IMG/VR virus record: IMGVR_UViG_3300044633_000623
Span: 1 to 21,459 of that record
From: a virus
Direction: 5' to 3' (one strand)
DNA length: 21,459 bases
The notes beneath the pieces are model-generated. The model made no database searches and was not told the origin of the DNA. It worked only from the letters and a program-made list of their open reading frames with translations. Numbering within the stretch: position 1 is the first letter of the stretch; each line of letters opens with the position of its first letter. Below, piece by piece: positions 11,918 to 19,632 of the stretch. Made by a program: the position numbers and the translations under genes.

Positions 11918-12108
11918 TTTGTGGCCTTGGTGGTGGTGCTGGCAATAAATCGGCCCCGGCGGGTGACTGTGGCGCGGTCGTAACAGTGGGCCCATTGCAG
12001 GGCATTTTTCAGGGTTAGGCTGTGGTGTACTTTGTCGAATCCTTGGCCTTGGGTCTGGTAACCGATAAGGCGGGCGGCTATGGTGCGTAGGGTGTCGGCT
12101 GTGGTCAT
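11914..12108 (-). CDS. Small basic phage protein, 64 aa
   Basis: It reads MTTADTLRTIAARLIGYQTQ followed by SLTLKNALQWAHCYDRATVT and a basic, Thr/Lys-rich tail. Function not recognised; helical, possibly nucleic-acid binding by charge only. Start at 12108 has a recurrent cassette (CACAGGAGCCCACCACATG). Confidence 0.7.
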   Translation of the reverse strand: MTTADTLRTIAARLIGYQTQGQGFDKVHHSLTLKNALQWAHCYDRATVTRRGRFIASTTTKATK

Positions 12109-12154
12109 GTGGTGGGCTCCTGTGGTGCCCGGCTCTGTGTCCGGGCTGGGTTGT

Positions 12155-12520
12155 TTAATATCCTTCGGCGAAGTCTTCAAGGCTGGAGACCAGTCCATCA
12201 AAGTCTTCATCTGGTCCGAGTAGGTCGGCGAGTGTGTGGACAATCTCGCGGGGGTATTCCTCGCACAATGTCTCCAGATAGTCGGCGCGGTCGGTGTATC
12301 CCTGCTGGGTGTATGCGTTTTTCATGGTGTGGGCTCCTGTGGTGGTTTCTGTGGGGATTGCTTCGAGTAGATACGATTGGTCGTATGGGTCGGTCGGGTC
12401 AATGTAAAAACCCATGAGCTTGCCGCCTTCCTTGATTGCATCGGCTGGGCTTGCGGCCTCTATGTTGAGGGCCTTGGGGCCTCTGGGGTCGTTCTTGGTT
12501 TGGACTGTGTAACGTGTCAT
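12155..12520 (-). CDS. Fused accessory gene, 121 aa, with internal start for a 56-aa protein
   Basis: The first ~52 residues (MTRYTVQTKNDPRGPKALNI ... GKLMGFYIDP) form a small beta/alpha unit. The last 56 (MKNAYTQQGYTDRADYLETL ... LLGPDEDFDGLVSSLEDF) match a separate small phage family. The two are joined by about 10 residues encoded by what is elsewhere in this operon a ribosome-binding cassette: CACAGGAGCCCACACCATG is read through as TTGAHTM. So an ancestral stop seems to have been lost, while a good ribosome binding site still stands before the internal ATG at 12325. The product may be the 121-aa fusion, the 56-aa protein, or both. First gene of the leftward accessory operon. Confidence 0.65.
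   Translation of the reverse strand: MTRYTVQTKNDPRGPKALNIEAASPADAIKEGGKLMGFYIDPTDPYDQSYLLEAIPTETTTGAHTMKNAYTQQGYTDRADYLETLCEEYPREIVHTLADLLGPDEDFDGLVSSLEDFAEGY
12326..12341 (-). promoter_or_regulatory. Internal ribosome-binding cassette
   Basis: CACAGGAGCCCACACC lies immediately before the internal ATG at 12325. The same cassette, with small changes, precedes the ATGs at 12520, 12108, 11683, 11302, 10561 and 9816. Confidence 0.7.
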
Positions 12521-12818
12521 TGTGTTGGCTCCTGTGTGTTAGGTCAGGGTCATTCCTGCCTGATTGATATTCTCTTAGGTTCCGGGGTGCGTGCGAAGGG
12601 GTCAAGCGGTTTATTTAAAGGTTTTTGGTCGAGTATTTTTTAATCGGTTTACGGGGCTGATAGTCTCGGGCAATGGGGTGACGCGGTGCGCTGCCGCCTG
12701 AAGTGTTGGTGGTGCTTGCCTGCTGCCGGGTAAGTTGACCGGGTGGCGCTGTCGGTCGCGGGCCTTGTTTAAAGCGAAGCGGTAGCGGCTCTCTTGCTGT
12801 TCTTCTACAATCGCACCC
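12521..12818. promoter_or_regulatory. Divergent intergenic region between accessory and packaging operons
   Basis: About 300 bp without a credible gene. Leftward, TTGACC (12605-12600) is a fair -35 but no good -10 sits at the right distance. Rightward, TACAAT (12806-12811) lies 7 nt before the terminase small subunit ATG; no matching -35 is seen. No tRNA, terminator or long repeat was found. Confidence 0.45.
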
Positions 12819-13562
12819 ATGAACACCACCAATAAACCAGCAAAGTTAACCCGGGCTCAGATAACCGAAGGGCTCAGTTCTGTGCCCATCTCCCATATCC
12901 TTGGTAAAGGTGTTTCAAGGGAATTAACACCGAAGCAACGGGCCTTTGCTCTTGAAGTGGCGAAGGGGTCAACGGGTGCCAGTGCATACCGCAAAGCCTA
13001 CAGTCCTAAGGGCAAACCCAAAACCCACGGGGATAATGCGTCAAGACTGAAGGGGGATGAAAGAATAAAAGCGGAAATCGAAGCGCTGCAACTGGCAATA
13101 AAGGCTCAGGAATATCAAACCCCTTCGGCCTTGCGTGCTTTGGTCATTCAATCCCTAGTCGGCGTTATCACTGACCCCGACAGTAAACCCGGTCAAATCA
13201 CGGCGGCTGCGAAGGTGCTGGGCACGGTGACAGAAGTAGCGGCATTCACTGAACGGAAGGAAGTTCGGACCATTACATCAAGCGAAGATGCACGCGCTTC
13301 GATCATGGCACAGCTCAAAGCGCTATCCAATGCCAGCGCCACCGATGCGACGATCATCGACGCGCAGGCGGATGAGTTGATGCGCGAGTTGGCCGGCAGC
13401 GACACCCACCCACCCGCCACCACCCCAGATGCCAGCGAGGAGTCCCACGCATATATACATACTATTCCACATGAACAATCCCCTCACGACTCCGAAAATC
13501 CTGCCAGCGACACCCCACCCCCCTCCACACAGGAGACCCCCCCGTCATTGTTGGAAAGCTGA
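12819..13562 (+). CDS. terS: Terminase small subunit, 247 aa
   Basis: It recognises phage DNA for packaging and loads the large subunit. The core LTPKQRAFALEVAKGSTGAS, AYRKAY and DNASRLKGDERIKAEIEAL is the typical helix-turn-helix small terminase domain (about residues 35-95), followed by helices for oligomer assembly. The last ~65 residues are low complexity, rich in Pro, Ser, Thr and His, encoded by a C-rich stretch; unusual length for this family. There is no ribosome binding site and the -10 ends 7 nt before the ATG, so translation may be leaderless. It is separated from the large subunit by an inserted HTH gene. Confidence 0.87.
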   Translation: MNTTNKPAKLTRAQITEGLSSVPISHILGKGVSRELTPKQRAFALEVAKGSTGASAYRKAYSPKGKPKTHGDNASRLKGDERIKAEIEALQLAIKAQEYQTPSALRALVIQSLVGVITDPDSKPGQITAAAKVLGTVTEVAAFTERKEVRTITSSEDARASIMAQLKALSNASATDATIIDAQADELMRELAGSDTHPPATTPDASEESHAYIHTIPHEQSPHDSENPASDTPPPSTQETPPSLLES

Positions 13563-13696
13563 CCCCCGGGGGGTATATTGCTTAAAAAATAGGCAGTCTT
13601 ACGAAAAACGTGATGCGATAAATAGTTCTAGTTGGAATGGCCAGATGATTACGAAAACAACGCGGCAACCAATTCGTGGAGGTTGCGTAAAAAAAG

Positions 13697-13705
13697 TTAT
13701 CCACA
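13697..13705 (+). promoter_or_regulatory. Perfect DnaA box (TTATCCACA)
   Basis: One exact consensus DnaA site just upstream of the HTH gene. I saw no clustered second copy or AT-rich unwinding element beside it, so it may be chance or a regulatory DnaA site rather than an origin. Confidence 0.4.
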
Positions 13706-13710
13706 GGGAC

Positions 13711-13995
13711 ATGAAAATTCGGCGTAGCGATCCTACGAGGGATGAGTGTATGGAGATGGGTATGAGTCCGGCGCAGAAGGAGGTGTTTATGGTGATTGAT
13801 GAGTGGTGGAGGAAGTATGGGTTTTCGCCGACCATACGGGATATTGCGTATGTAAGGGGGAAGATGGGTATGGGGAGTACGGTGAAGATTGTGGAGAGGT
13901 TGGTGAAGTTGGGGGTTGTGAAGAAGATAGATGGGGTGGGAAGGACGATACGTCCGGCGTGGGTGAACTATAGGAACTTGAAGGAACTTGAATGA
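13711..13995 (+). CDS. LexA-type winged helix-turn-helix protein, 94 aa
   Basis: MSPAQKEVFMVIDEWWRKYG, FSPTIRDIAYVRG and STVKIVERLVKLGVVKKIDG follow the LexA N-terminal DNA-binding domain (compare 'L-T-x-R-Q-x-x-V/L...G-x-x-P-T-x-R-E-I...S-x-x-x...L-x-x-L-x-x-x-G-x-I'). The peptidase domain of LexA is absent, so it should be a stand-alone DNA binder, not an autocleaving repressor. Starts at 13711 (AGGG upstream), 13750 (GAGGGAT upstream) or 13645 are all possible. The stop overlaps the large terminase start by 4 nt. Base use here is strikingly G-rich on the coding strand compared with flanking genes. Could regulate late genes or replace part of small terminase function; both are inference. 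Confidence 0.75.
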   Translation: MKIRRSDPTRDECMEMGMSPAQKEVFMVIDEWWRKYGFSPTIRDIAYVRGKMGMGSTVKIVERLVKLGVVKKIDGVGRTIRPAWVNYRNLKELE

Positions 13996-15503
13996 AGAAC
14001 CTTGAGGAGTTGGTTGCGCAGTTGCCCGTGCATGAGCAGGAGAAGCTGATGGAGCAGGTGGCTGAGTACAAGGCTGCGGTGGAGAGGGAGAAGTGTCAGG
14101 CGTCCTTTATGGCTTTTGTCCGGAAGATGTGGCCGGGGTTTATTCATGGGAGACATCATGTTGTTGTGGCTAAGGCGTTTGAGGACATTGCCTCTGGAAA
14201 GCTGAAACGCCTAGCAATTTCTATGCCGCCACGGCATACGAAGTCTGAGTTTGGTTCTTATATGTTGCCGGCTTGGTTTCTTGGGAAGTTTCCTGACAAG
14301 AAGGTAATGCAGGCGTCGAACACTGGGGAGTTGGCTGTTGGTTTCGGACGTAAGGTCAGGAACTTGGTGATGAGTGAGCAGTACCATGAGGTTTTTCCGA
14401 GCACGAACATTCGGCAGGACTCGAAGTCGGCTGGCCGGTGGGCTGTAAATAGTGTGGGGGAATACTTTGCCATTGGTGTAGGTGGAACGATGACTGGCCG
14501 TGGAGCGGATTTGGTCATCATTGATGATCCTCATACTGAAGGGGAGGCGACTTTAGCGGTGCATGACCCTTCTATATATGACAAGGCGTATGAGTGGTAC
14601 ACCTCTGGGCCCCGTCAGCGACTTCAGCCTAATGGGGCGATCATTATTATTGCGACCCGCTGGAGTGAGAACGACCTCATTGGCCGAGTTTTGAAAGAAG
14701 CGGGCGAGAGGAACAAGACAGATGAGTGGCGCGTCATTGAGTTCCCGGCCATTTTGCCTTCGGGTAATCCCTTGTGGCCTGAGTTCTGGTCCCTTGAGTT
14801 GCTCGAAGCACTGAAGGAGGAACTGGCTCCAGCTAAGTGGAATGCGCAGTACCAGCAGCAGCCCACCGGTGAGGAGGGGGCTATTGTTAAGCGAGACTGG
14901 TGGAAGATTTGGGAGAGGGATGATCCGCCGAGGTGTGAGTTCATCATCCAAGCATGGGACACGGCGTTTACGAAAAACGAGCGGTCGGACTATTCGGCCT
15001 GCACCACTTGGGGCGTGTTCTATATGGATGAGGACCCGAACAATGCAAACATTATCTTGCTTGATGCCTTCCAAAAGCGGATGGAGTTTCCTGAGCTCAA
15101 GGAAAAAGCTCGGGCGCACTATCTTGAGTGGGAGCCAGATGACTGCATCATTGAAGCCAAGGCTGCAGGTGCTTCGTTGATCCAAGAGTTGAACCAGCAG
15201 GCTGACATTTTTATTCGGGGGTACACCCCAAGTCGGGGTACACGTCAGCAGTCGAACGACAAGATCGCCCGGATGAACACGGTGTCTGCTATTTTCCAAG
15301 CTGGCAAGGTGTGGGCACCGGATACCAGATGGGCCAGAGAAGTGATTGATCAGATGGCTTCTTTTCCTAACGCGGCCCACGATGACTTGGCTGACACGGC
15401 TGTTATGGCGATCACCAGATTTCGACAAGGCGGGTTCTTGAGACTAGAATCCGATGAGCAGGACGAACCTTTGTCCTTTCGGCGCAGAGCCGCATTCTAT
15501 TAG
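13992..15503 (+). CDS. terL: Terminase large subunit, 503 aa
   Basis: It is the ATP-driven motor and nuclease that packages the genome. ATPase: Walker A-like SMPPRHTKS (77-85), Walker B LVIIDDP (174-180), coupling motif ATRW (221-224). RNase H-like nuclease: D323 in QAWDTAF, E388 in IIEAK, and the D464/D465 pair in AAHDDLADT. All expected acidic residues are present and length is normal. A short helical extension (LVAQLPVHEQEKLMEQVAEY) precedes the ATPase. Its start overlaps the HTH gene by 4 nt (ATGA), and the portal gene follows 8 nt after. Confidence 0.95.
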   Translation: MKNLEELVAQLPVHEQEKLMEQVAEYKAAVEREKCQASFMAFVRKMWPGFIHGRHHVVVAKAFEDIASGKLKRLAISMPPRHTKSEFGSYMLPAWFLGKFPDKKVMQASNTGELAVGFGRKVRNLVMSEQYHEVFPSTNIRQDSKSAGRWAVNSVGEYFAIGVGGTMTGRGADLVIIDDPHTEGEATLAVHDPSIYDKAYEWYTSGPRQRLQPNGAIIIIATRWSENDLIGRVLKEAGERNKTDEWRVIEFPAILPSGNPLWPEFWSLELLEALKEELAPAKWNAQYQQQPTGEEGAIVKRDWWKIWERDDPPRCEFIIQAWDTAFTKNERSDYSACTTWGVFYMDEDPNNANIILLDAFQKRMEFPELKEKARAHYLEWEPDDCIIEAKAAGASLIQELNQQADIFIRGYTPSRGTRQQSNDKIARMNTVSAIFQAGKVWAPDTRWAREVIDQMASFPNAAHDDLADTAVMAITRFRQGGFLRLESDEQDEPLSFRRRAAFY

Positions 15504-15511
15504 GATCAAAT

Positions 15512-18073
15512 ATGGCAACGAGCAGCATGGTTTCATCCCTCGCACAGGCCCCAGAGGGTCTTGATTTCTTAGACATTGTGCAGGATGACACCCCTGCGGT
15601 TGAGATCATCATCGACAACCCAGACGATGTGATGATTGGGATTGACGGCTTGGCAATTGACTTGATGCCGGAAGATGATGAGCCTGAGTTTGATGCCAAC
15701 TTGGCTGAATTCATGGACGAGGGTGAGCTAGAAAAGCTTGGCTCTGACTTGGTTGGCGAGGTTGAATCAGACATTGCTTCTCGTAAAGACTGGGTAGAGA
15801 TGTACGTCAGGGGCCTTGAGGTTCTTGGCATGAAGTATGAGGAGCGCACCGAACCTTGGACTGGAGCCTGCGGGGTTTTCTCTACCCTCTTGACTGAAGC
15901 TGCAGTTCGGTTCCAGTCCGAGACCATCATCGAGACCTTCCCCGCCCAAGGGCCAGTCAAGACGCAGATCATTGGCGCAATCGACAAGATGAAGGAAGAC
16001 GCGGCTGAGCGTGTTCGTGCCGACATGAACTTCCAGTTGGTTGATGGAATGCCGGAGTATCGCCCTGAGCATGAGCGGATGCTGTTCAACTTGGGTCTGG
16101 CAGGCTCTGCCTTTAAGAAGGTTTACTTCGATCCCAACCTTGGCCGTCAAGTGTCTATCTTCTGTCCTGCAGAGGACATCGTTATCCCCTATGGCTCCTC
16201 TGGTGCTCGCTCCGCAGAGCGCGTTACCCATGTGATGCGCAAGACCAAGAACGATGTTCGCAAGCTTCAAGTCGCAGGCTTTTATCGTGATGTGGAGCTG
16301 GGCGAGCCCGTCATGATCCACAACGATGTGGAAAAGAAAAAGGCCGAAGAGCAGGGTTACTCAGTTACAGATGATGAGCGGTATCAGTTCCTTGAGATTC
16401 AAGTGGACTACGACATGCCGGGGTACGAGGACGAGGATGAGATTGCCCTTCCTTACATCGTGACTATTGACAAGGGTACAAACAAAGTTCTGTCGGTGTA
16501 CCGAAACTGGAATGAGAGCGACCCCAAGAAGCTCAAGCGCCAGCACTTTGTTCAATATGACTACGTGCCCGGATTCGGTGCTTATGGCTTTGGCTACATC
16601 CACCTGATCGGCGGCTATGCCCGTGCAGGCACATCCCTGATCCGCCAACTGGTGGACGCAGGCACCCTGTCCAACCTGCCCGGTGGCTTGAAGTCCCGTG
16701 GCTTAAGGATCAAAGGGGACGATACCCCAATCGCCCCGGGTGAGTGGAGAGATGTAGATGTGCCCGGGGGAACGGTGCGCGACAACATCATGCCTCTGCC
16801 ATATAAAGAACCCTCGCAGGTTCTGGCCGCGTTGCTGGAACGCATCACAGAAGAAGGCCGTCGCCTTGGCTCCATTGCTGACATGAACATCAGCGACATG
16901 AGTGCTAACTCTCCTGTCGGCACGACCTTGGCTTTACTTGAGCGTCAACTCAAAACCATGAGCGCGGTTCAGGCCCGGGTCCACTACTCCATGAAGCAGG
17001 AATTTAAACTGCTTAAAGAGATCATCCGGGACAACACCCCAAGTGAGTATGAGTACGAGCCACAAGGAGGCGACCGCATGGCTAAGCGGGAAGACTACGA
17101 CATGGTCGAGGTTATCCCGGTAAGTGATCCCAACAGCTCAACCATGGCTCAGAGGATCATGCAGTACCAAGCTGTAATTCAGTTGTCGCAAAGCGCCCCG
17201 CAAATTTATGACCTGCCGCAGTTGCACCGTCAGATGATCGAAGTGCTGGGTGTGCGCAACGCAGACAAGCTTGTGCCAATTGAAGACGACATGAAGCCAC
17301 GCGACCCGGTGAGCGAGAACATGGCCTTCTTGAATGGCAAGCCCACCAAGGCATTCATCTATCAAGACCATGACGCCCACATCGCAGTTCACTCTGCTTT
17401 GATGCAAGACCCGTTGATGGCCGCGCAGATTGGTCAGAACCCTCAAGCCCAGAAAATGCAAGCCGAGATCATGGCCCACATCTCAGAGCACTTGGCTTTC
17501 TCCTATCGGAAGAAAGTTGAAGAGCAGTTGGGTGTCCCCATGCCAAAGCCTGATGAAGACTTGCCAGAAGATGTCGAGGTGCAGTTGTCTCGTCTGGTGG
17601 CCCAAGCATCGCAACAGGTTCTGGCTCAGAGCAAAGGTCAGGTTGCACAACAACAAGCCCAACAGCAAGCGCAAGACCCACTGGTCCAAATGCAGCAGCA
17701 AGAGCTGCAGATCAAGATGCAGGAAGTTGAAATTAAGAAACTGAAAGCCCAAGGCGATCTTCAGATTCGCGCAGAAGAGCTTGGCCTCAAGGCTCAAGAG
17801 GCCGCTCAGAAATCCGGGCAAGACCCAATGATGGCAGCCCAAAGAATGCAAATGGAAATTGCCCAAATGCAAGAAGCTCATGGCATGGAGATGGCGGCAA
17901 AGAAGCAAGCCTTGCAGCAAGCTCAGGCCCAAGCTCAACAGCAAGCTGCAATGCAGCAAGCTCAGACTCAACAAAAAATGGCGCACGGCGGTCAGGTTCA
18001 CGCGCAAAAACTGAACCATGCCGAACGTGCTTTTCAACAACCAAAACCGACTGCTAAACCGTCGGGGAACTAA
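15512..18073 (+). CDS. Portal protein, 853 aa, with long Gln-rich tail
   Basis: It forms the dodecameric ring at one capsid vertex through which DNA enters. Support comes from position right after terL, size, and portal-like strings: ERTEPWTGACGVFSTLLTEA, LAGSAFKKVYFD, CPAEDIVIPYGSS, HFVQYDYVPGFGAYGFGYIH and ADMNISDMSANSPVGTTLAL. The acidic N-terminus (~residues 20-80) is probably flexible. From about residue 700 the chain becomes a ~150-residue Gln/Met/Ala-rich helical tail (QQQAQQQ, QMQQQELQIKMQ, QAQAQAQQQAAMQQ). Start at 15512 uses AGGA overlapping the terL stop. Larger than P22 portal (~725 aa), consistent with the same general long-portal group. Confidence 0.9.
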   Translation: MATSSMVSSLAQAPEGLDFLDIVQDDTPAVEIIIDNPDDVMIGIDGLAIDLMPEDDEPEFDANLAEFMDEGELEKLGSDLVGEVESDIASRKDWVEMYVRGLEVLGMKYEERTEPWTGACGVFSTLLTEAAVRFQSETIIETFPAQGPVKTQIIGAIDKMKEDAAERVRADMNFQLVDGMPEYRPEHERMLFNLGLAGSAFKKVYFDPNLGRQVSIFCPAEDIVIPYGSSGARSAERVTHVMRKTKNDVRKLQVAGFYRDVELGEPVMIHNDVEKKKAEEQGYSVTDDERYQFLEIQVDYDMPGYEDEDEIALPYIVTIDKGTNKVLSVYRNWNESDPKKLKRQHFVQYDYVPGFGAYGFGYIHLIGGYARAGTSLIRQLVDAGTLSNLPGGLKSRGLRIKGDDTPIAPGEWRDVDVPGGTVRDNIMPLPYKEPSQVLAALLERITEEGRRLGSIADMNISDMSANSPVGTTLALLERQLKTMSAVQARVHYSMKQEFKLLKEIIRDNTPSEYEYEPQGGDRMAKREDYDMVEVIPVSDPNSSTMAQRIMQYQAVIQLSQSAPQIYDLPQLHRQMIEVLGVRNADKLVPIEDDMKPRDPVSENMAFLNGKPTKAFIYQDHDAHIAVHSALMQDPLMAAQIGQNPQAQKMQAEIMAHISEHLAFSYRKKVEEQLGVPMPKPDEDLPEDVEVQLSRLVAQASQQVLAQSKGQVAQQQAQQQAQDPLVQMQQQELQIKMQEVEIKKLKAQGDLQIRAEELGLKAQEAAQKSGQDPMMAAQRMQMEIAQMQEAHGMEMAAKKQALQQAQAQAQQQAAMQQAQTQQKMAHGGQVHAQKLNHAERAFQQPKPTAKPSGN

Positions 18074-18075
18074 AA

Positions 18076-18273
18076 ATGGACAATAAAATATTAGAGCTTC
18101 TCAACAAAAGAATTGAGGAGCACGTCAAAAGTCATTCAGAGGCTTTGGTAGTGGGGCAGTCGAAAGACTATGCCGCTTACCGAGAGTTGTGCGGGGTCAT
18201 CCGAGGTCTCCAGACCGCACAGCGTGAAATTGGCGACCTCGTGCGTAAACTGAAAGACGACAATGACGACTAA
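18076..18273 (+). CDS. Small helical protein after the portal, 65 aa
   Basis: MDNKILELLNKRIEEHVKSH, then DYAAYRELCGVIRGLQTAQR and EIGDLVRKLKDD: an all-helical small protein of a type often found directly downstream of portal genes, function unknown. It starts 2 nt after the portal stop and overlaps the co-chaperonin-like gene by 11 nt. Confidence 0.8.
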   Translation: MDNKILELLNKRIEEHVKSHSEALVVGQSKDYAAYRELCGVIRGLQTAQREIGDLVRKLKDDNDD

Positions 18274-18664
18274 CTTTGATGTTCAGGCGGTTGATCTGTC
18301 TGGCCTACTCAACAAAACCGTTGAGGATAAGGCCACGCAGATTCCAGAACCTGCCACTTACCACCTTCTGTGCATGCTTCCAGAAGCCAAAGAAGAGTAC
18401 GAGGGTGGCCTACTTAAGGCCAGCCAGACGATGCAGTATGAAGAGCTGCTGTCATCCGTACTGTTTGTGGCTAAGGTTGGCCCAGACGCCTTTAAAGATG
18501 AGAAGCGCTTCCCCAGCGGCCCAAGCTGCAAGGTGGGTGACTTCATCATCGTGCGCCCAAACACTGGAACGCGAATGAAAATTCACGGAACTGAGTGGCG
18601 GATCATCAATGATGACTCTGTTGAGGCTGTGGTCGAAGACCCTCGCGGCATCCAGCGCGTTTAA
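18263..18664 (+). CDS. GroES-like co-chaperonin, 133 aa
   Basis: The order of motifs follows GroES: an opening strand PEPATYHLLCMLPEAKEE, a glycine-rich segment EYEGGLLKASQTMQYEEL at the place of the GroES mobile loop (EGGLLKA compare SAGGIVLTG), VAKVGPDAF, then SCKVGDFIIVRP, TGTRMKIHGTEWRIINDDSV and EAVVE (compare KVGDIVIF ... [20 protein letters not shown]). Such proteins pair with host GroEL to fold the phage capsid protein, as T4 gp31 does. Position inside the head gene cluster fits. About 35 residues longer than GroES, mostly at the N-terminus and loop. Function is inferred from similarity by eye. Confidence 0.7.
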   Translation: MTTNFDVQAVDLSGLLNKTVEDKATQIPEPATYHLLCMLPEAKEEYEGGLLKASQTMQYEELLSSVLFVAKVGPDAFKDEKRFPSGPSCKVGDFIIVRPNTGTRMKIHGTEWRIINDDSVEAVVEDPRGIQRV

Positions 18665-18673
18665 GGAGACACC

Positions 18674-19630
18674 ATGGCTGAACTCGACAAAACCGAATTT
18701 ACTTTCCCCGATGAGGTGGAAGAAAAACAATCTCGTGCTGGCTCCAAGGTTGTAGAAACTGAGCCTGAAGTTGAGATTGTTGACGACACTCCTGAGCAGG
18801 ACCGTGGCCGCAAGCCCATGGAAGAAGCTCCCAAGGATGTAACCGACGAAGAGCTCTCAAAATACGATGAAGGTGTGCGCAAGCGCATCCAGCATTTTAC
18901 AAAGGGCTACCACGAAGAACGCAGAGCCAAAGAGGCTGCCTTGCGCGAGCGCGAAGAAGCTGTAAAGCTTACCCAGCAAATCATTGAGGAGAACAAAAAA
19001 CTCAAAGGTTCCTTGCATCAAGGCCAAAGCGCCCTACTCGAGCAGGCCAAGAAGGTTGTAGCCAACGAGATGGAGCAGGCCAAGCGAAAATTTAAGGAAG
19101 CGTACGAAAGCGGCGACGCAGATGCACTGACGGCAGCTCAAGAAGAGATGACAACGGTGAAGATGAAAGCCGAGCGTGTAAACAATTTTCGGCCAGCACC
19201 TGTACAAACCGACGAAAAACAGGTACAAATACCTACCGCTGAACCAATTCGGCCCAGACTTGATGCGAGAACTCAGGAATGGACGGATAAAAACAAATGG
19301 TTTGGCAGTGACGACGAGATGACCAGCTTTGCATTGGGATTCCACAACAAGCTGGTTAAATCTGGAATTACGCCGTCATCACCTGAATACTACGAGCGCA
19401 TTGACGCACGTATGAAACAAGTTTTTCCGGATGCGTTCGAGTCCGGTGAAACTGACGCTTCGGGGGATGCTAACTCTTCTCCGAAAAGATCGAATGTTGT
19501 TGCACCAGCGACACGCAGCACAGCGCCCAAAAAGATCGTGCTGACAAAAACGCAGGTGGAACTCGCTAAGCGGTTGGGACTGACGAATGAGCAGTACGCC
19601 CGTGCAGTTGCGGCAGAAATGAGGAAATGA
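18674..19630 (+). CDS. Scaffold-like head assembly protein, 318 aa
   Basis: Highly charged and mainly coiled coil (RIQHFTKGYHEERRAKEAAL, REREEAVKLTQQIIEENKKL, AKKVVANEMEQAKRKFKEAY), with an acidic N-terminus and a basic, Ser/Ala/Pro-rich C-terminal third ending in a small helical domain (TKTQVELAKRLGLTNEQYAR). This composition and its place between portal and major capsid genes are typical of scaffolding proteins, which guide procapsid assembly and then leave. No protease motif is seen. AAGGAG precedes the ATG at 18674. The last residues overlap the next gene. Confidence 0.75.
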   Translation: MAELDKTEFTFPDEVEEKQSRAGSKVVETEPEVEIVDDTPEQDRGRKPMEEAPKDVTDEELSKYDEGVRKRIQHFTKGYHEERRAKEAALREREEAVKLTQQIIEENKKLKGSLHQGQSALLEQAKKVVANEMEQAKRKFKEAYESGDADALTAAQEEMTTVKMKAERVNNFRPAPVQTDEKQVQIPTAEPIRPRLDARTQEWTDKNKWFGSDDEMTSFALGFHNKLVKSGITPSSPEYYERIDARMKQVFPDAFESGETDASGDANSSPKRSNVVAPATRSTAPKKIVLTKTQVELAKRLGLTNEQYARAVAAEMRK

Positions 19631-19632
19631 AA

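Noticed and set aside
13563-13580. GC-rich palindrome CCCCCGGGGGG as a terminator after the small terminase
   Set aside because: No loop and no following T-run; it could slow polymerase but is not a standard terminator.
14553-16321. Leftward ORFs of 184-291 aa opposite terminase and portal
   Set aside because: Antisense of strongly supported genes with all expected motifs.
17483-18040. Leftward Leu/His-rich ORF of 185 aa
   Set aside because: Artefact of reading the Gln/Met-rich portal tail backwards.
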